Part shown: piece after piece, positions 61,282 to 64,000 of the stretch
Layout: the number at the start of each line of letters is the position of its first letter
Position numbering within the stretch: position 1 is the first letter of the stretch
Source: Marinicella sp.
Lineage (GTDB): Bacteria > Pseudomonadota > Gammaproteobacteria > Xanthomonadales > Marinicellaceae
DNA length: 64,000 nucleotides
NCBI GenBank assembly: GCA_028284365.1
Contig: JANQRW010000022.1
Location: 62,001-126,000 of the forward strand
Reading direction: 5' to 3'
The notes under the pieces: generated by a model
The model's input: the letters and a program-made list of their open reading frames with translations, nothing else
Databases searched by the model: none
What the model was told of the DNA's origin: nothing
Program-made: the position numbers and the translations under genes

Positions 61282-63588
61282 TTACCTTTTGCGACGCCTT
61301 TTACCTTTACTGGATTTTTTATTTTTGTCTTTCGCTTTGCTGGTCTTGGCTTTTTTACCTGATTTCTTGGCAGGCTTATCATCTTCCTCAGGCACTCTTT
61401 TTAATTCACCTTTGGCATTGATTTTTCCAACATAATCAAAATCAATCTTGCGATCATCCAGATCAACTGCTGCAATTTTAATCATCAGTTTATCAGTCAG
61501 GCGAAAACGATTACCGCCACGTTCACCTGTCAGTTGGTGTTTGATACCATCATAATGGTAATAATCATTAGGTAATGAAGTCACATGGATCAAACCATCA
61601 ACTTGATATTGATCCAATTCTACAAACAAACCAAAACGCGTCACTCCAGAGACGGTTCCGACCATTTCCTCACCTATAAACTGCTGCATGAACAAACATT
61701 TCAATCGTGCATCAACTTCTCTTGAAGCGGTTTCAGCCCGGCGTTCAGTCAGAGAACATTGCTTATTGATTTCAACAGCCTGGCTTTCTGAATAACGGTA
61801 GGATTTACCTTTGTGATAAAGGATGTGATCAATCGCACGATGTACCATTAGATCCGGATAGCGCCTGATGGGGGATGTAAAGTGTGCGTAATGGGTTAAA
61901 GCCAAACCAAAATGCCCAGCATTTTCAGCCTCATACGTGGCTAAAGATTGTGAACGCAGTACCACCTGTTCAATCAGGTTTTTGTCTTCGCGGTGCTGAA
62001 TTTGATTAAGCAGTTTCGTTAAATCCTTAGGGGTTGGATTGTTACGGAAGTTAGGGGTTACACCCAAACCTTTCAAAAAAGCCGTCAAGTCTTTAACTTT
62101 ACTTTCTGGTGGTGGATTGTGACAGCGAAAAGATGCTGGCACACCATGTTTTTCAATGAACTTGGCGGCACAGACATTGGCCGCAATCATGAAATTCTCG
62201 ATCAGTTTATGGGCATCGTTGCGGGTGTATTGTTGAATGTTTGATACCATACCATCTGCACCAATTTCAATAAACACATCCGATGAGTTGAACTCAATGC
62301 CACCGCGGGCATGTTTTTCCTGTTGCAGAATTTTAAATAAGTGATACTGGTGCTGTAAAGATTCTGTCACCGCATCAGGCCATTGCTTCGGATTGACACC
62401 GCTATCCAAAAAGGCCCATGCTTCATCATAAGTGATGCGTGCATGCGAGTGCATCAAACCTCGATAGAATTCATAAGAAGTCACCTCACCTGCACCATTG
62501 ATGTGCATTTCACACACCATGCTCAAGCGATCCACATCCGGATTCAGGGAACAAATACCATTGGACAACTCCAGCGGCAGCATCGGAATAACCTTGCCAG
62601 GAAAATAAACTGAGGTGCCGCGATTGTAAGCCTCCTTATCCAATGGAGAATCAGACTTCACATAAGTCGACACATCAGCAATGGCTACCAATAATTTATA
62701 ACCTTGTTCGGTGGGTTCCACATAAACCGCATCATCAAAATCTCTGGCATCAGCACCATCAATCGTCACCAGAGGTAAATGGCGGATATCTACCTGTGGA
62801 CCAACGCTGGACTCATCTACTTCTTTCGCAATCTGATTGCGGTATTGCTCAACAGCATCTGGCCATTCATGTGGCAGTCCCTCACTGACAATGGTCAGTT
62901 GCATGGACAATTCATGATTCAGCTGTTGTCCTAAAATAGCGATGACCTCACCAAATGCCGGACGGTGTTTATCCGGATATTTTTTGATACTCACAGTCAC
63001 ATAATCATTGTGCTTGGCAGCACCCATGCATTCACGCGGAATCATGATGTCACTGATTCGAGAATTATCCGCTTTCACAAAAGCCAAGCCTTCTTCATCG
63101 ACCAAACGACCGGCCACAGTGGCATGGGCACGTTGCAGGACTTCGACGATGAAAGCGTCTTGTTTACCGTTGCCTTTGTGTGCATCTTGAACATCGGCCA
63201 AAACCACATCACCATCCATCACCATACGCATCTGTTTCGGTGTGATAAAAGCATCTTCTTCTAACTCGTCAGAGACTAAAAAGCCAAAACCATCGCTGTG
63301 CGCGCTAACGCACCCTTGAATCAGTTCCAACCTCTTCCGCACACCATATCCACCACGGCGATTAACCAGTAATTGTCCATCACGTACCATGGAGCGCAAG
63401 CGAATACGCAAACCATCAAACTGGGCATCATTTTGGATACCAATCTTCAGCGCAATGCTTTCTAATTTCAGTAACTTCTTTTCATTCTCTAAAAATTGAA
63501 TCAAAGCAGTTCTTGAGGGGATGGGGTTATCGTATTTTTTAACCTGTTCGGCAAATTCCGGATCAGGGATATTAAAAGGGTTTTTCAT
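61282..63588 (-). CDS. rnr: ribonuclease R
   Basis: This processive 3'-5' exoribonuclease can degrade structured RNA. The 768-residue protein has an N-terminal winged helix, two cold-shock-type domains, and the RNB catalytic domain with GADARDFDDAVYV, whose aspartates bind Mg. It then has HYAHFTSPIRRYPDLMVHR, a C-terminal S1 domain (MVGTVSGVTRFGLFVELDQ) and a Lys/Arg-rich tail from about 735. It is the first gene of the rnr-rlmB pair and divergent from ubiK. Confidence 0.96.
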   Translation of the reverse strand: MKNPFNIPDPEFAEQVKKYDNPIPSRTALIQFLENEKKLLKLESIALKIGIQNDAQFDGLRIRLRSMVRDGQLLVNRRGGYGVRKRLELIQGCVSAHSDGFGFLVSDELEEDAFITPKQMRMVMDGDVVLADVQDAHKGNGKQDAFIVEVLQRAHATVAGRLVDEEGLAFVKADNSRISDIMIPRECMGAAKHNDYVTVSIKKYPDKHRPAFGEVIAILGQQLNHELSMQLTIVSEGLPHEWPDAVEQYRNQIAKEVDESSVGPQVDIRHLPLVTIDGADARDFDDAVYVEPTEQGYKLLVAIADVSTYVKSDSPLDKEAYNRGTSVYFPGKVIPMLPLELSNGICSLNPDVDRLSMVCEMHINGAGEVTSYEFYRGLMHSHARITYDEAWAFLDSGVNPKQWPDAVTESLQHQYHLFKILQQEKHARGGIEFNSSDVFIEIGADGMVSNIQQYTRNDAHKLIENFMIAANVCAAKFIEKHGVPASFRCHNPPPESKVKDLTAFLKGLGVTPNFRNNPTPKDLTKLLNQIQHREDKNLIEQVVLRSQSLATYEAENAGHFGLALTHYAHFTSPIRRYPDLMVHRAIDHILYHKGKSYRYSESQAVEINKQCSLTERRAETASREVDARLKCLFMQQFIGEEMVGTVSGVTRFGLFVELDQYQVDGLIHVTSLPNDYYHYDGIKHQLTGERGGNRFRLTDKLMIKIAAVDLDDRKIDFDYVGKINAKGELKRVPEEDDKPAKKSGKKAKTSKAKDKNKKSSKGKRRRKR

Positions 63589-63683
63589 GACGCCATTGTA
63601 TCACCGCGATAAAGCTAAGAGTAAATTGTTGCTTGCATAACAATGGTGTTAAAATACATTCACTCACCAAACTTTTCAAGCTC

Positions 63684-63923
63684 ATGATAAAAGCAGAAGT
63701 CGTTGAAGACATTGTCAATAAAGTTGAACAATTTATTCCAGAAGATTTGAAAACCATCCGGCAAGATCTCAGCAAGAACATCAAATCCATATTGACTGCA
63801 AGTTTACAAAAAGCCGATTTAGTCACCCGTGAAGAATTTGAAGTACAAAAAGCAGTACTTGCCAAAACCCGGGCTAAACTGGAAGCGCTGGAGAAACAGT
63901 TAAACCAACTCAATTCAAAATAA
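63684..63923 (+). CDS. ubiK: ubiquinone biosynthesis accessory factor UbiK (YqiC/BMFP)
   Basis: The protein has about 79 residues from the ATG at 63684. The N-terminal half (IVNKVEQFIPEDLKTIRQDL) and a C-terminal coiled coil (FEVQKAVLAKTRAKLEALEKQLNQL) match the BMFP/UbiK family. UbiK supports the UbiJ-containing Ubi complex in aerobic ubiquinone synthesis, which fits the oxidase genes elsewhere in the window. Its stop shares bases with the next ATG (TAATG), pointing to coupled translation. A longer frame from 63633 is less likely. Confidence 0.92.
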   Translation: MIKAEVVEDIVNKVEQFIPEDLKTIRQDLSKNIKSILTASLQKADLVTREEFEVQKAVLAKTRAKLEALEKQLNQLNSK

Positions 63924-64000
63924 TGCAAATCAAATTTATTCTGGCAACTATAGTGCTTTCACTTGCCAGCACTCAGTCATGGAGCATCAGTGGACAAAAT
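63923..64000 (+). CDS. exported protein, 5' end only
   Basis: The frame starts at the ATG overlapping the ubiK stop and continues to the end of the window. Its first 26 residues form a signal peptide (MQIKFILATIVLSLASTQSW, then SISGQN). The identity cannot be judged from this fragment. Its overlap with ubiK suggests co-transcription. Confidence 0.6.
   Translation, partial: MQIKFILATIVLSLASTQSWSISGQN

Noticed and set aside
1-64000. CRISPR arrays, insertion sequences, prophage, toxin-antitoxin or defence genes, rRNA and tRNA
   Set aside because: No regular direct repeats with spacers, no transposase or integrase motifs and no cloverleaf-like sequences were recognised by eye. A tRNA or RNA-family scan would settle the RNA part.

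Overview
The window is a chromosomal segment of a moderately AT-rich gammaproteobacterium. Taxonomic hints are the algZ-algR-hemC-hemD order shared with pseudomonads and xanthomonads, an SMC-type condensin, an ExeA/GspB pair, a Gram-negative class GN sortase with its single target, and a secreted protein ending in an F-x-N-x-F-E type tail. The best guess is a marine genus near Marinicella or the Xanthomonadales relatives. This placement is inferred from gene content and protein style, not from any rRNA. No rRNA, tRNA, CRISPR array, insertion sequence or prophage was seen. Coding density is high and most genes are housekeeping.

Layout. 1-4.1 kb: 5' part of a class GN sortase gene, its VIT/vWA target protein and a secreted protein. 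4.4-4.9 kb: the LysM/BON protein Kbp. 4.9-14.4 kb (minus strand): an aa3-type cytochrome c oxidase cluster (ctaC, ctaD, a 50-residue membrane protein, ctaG, ctaE, DUF2909, SURF1, a CxxxC protein, ctaA, cyoE) followed by tatD and tcdA. 14.7-25.5 kb (plus strand): putA, then exeA-gspB-rhomboid, DUF1820, a degenerate NtrX-like regulator, trkA and trkH. 25.6-29.8 kb: comF and smc on the minus strand. 29.8-34.4 kb: queF, a small membrane protein, Fur-controlled bfd, a dicarboxylate symporter, an FMN glutamate-synthase-like protein and a DUF2782 protein. 35-38.5 kb: algZ-algR-hemC-hemD in overlapping order. 38.5-43.9 kb: small envelope proteins, a thioesterase, folB, an AbgT transporter, a DsbC-like protein, a CAP-domain protein and a truncated flavin reductase remnant. 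43.9-56.7 kb: two divergent branched-chain amino acid operons, ilvE-D-B-N-C-A (minus) and leuA-C-D-B (plus). 57-64 kb: a lipoprotein, an amidohydrolase with a membrane-bound AraC regulator, rlmB, rnr, ubiK and the start of an exported protein.

The most informative non-gene structure is the roughly 650-bp ilv/leu divergent region. It holds two unlisted leader peptides. One is a 25-codon Ile/Val/Leu-rich peptide in front of ilvE, followed by an intrinsic terminator and a perfectly complementary antiterminator segment. The other is a 36-codon peptide with an LLDLLLL run in front of leuA, without a recognisable intrinsic terminator. The second structural theme is a dispersed intergenic repeat family with four copies (about 2.8, 40.3, 56.7 and 59.3 kb) that share a short hairpin and an ATTCCTT end and mostly sit against the 3' ends of genes.

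I did not find a clear-cut new defence or mobile system. The best candidates for new biology are the paired ilv/leu leader control, the repeat family, the divergent sortase-target tail, the double F-E C-terminal tail and the degenerate NtrX.
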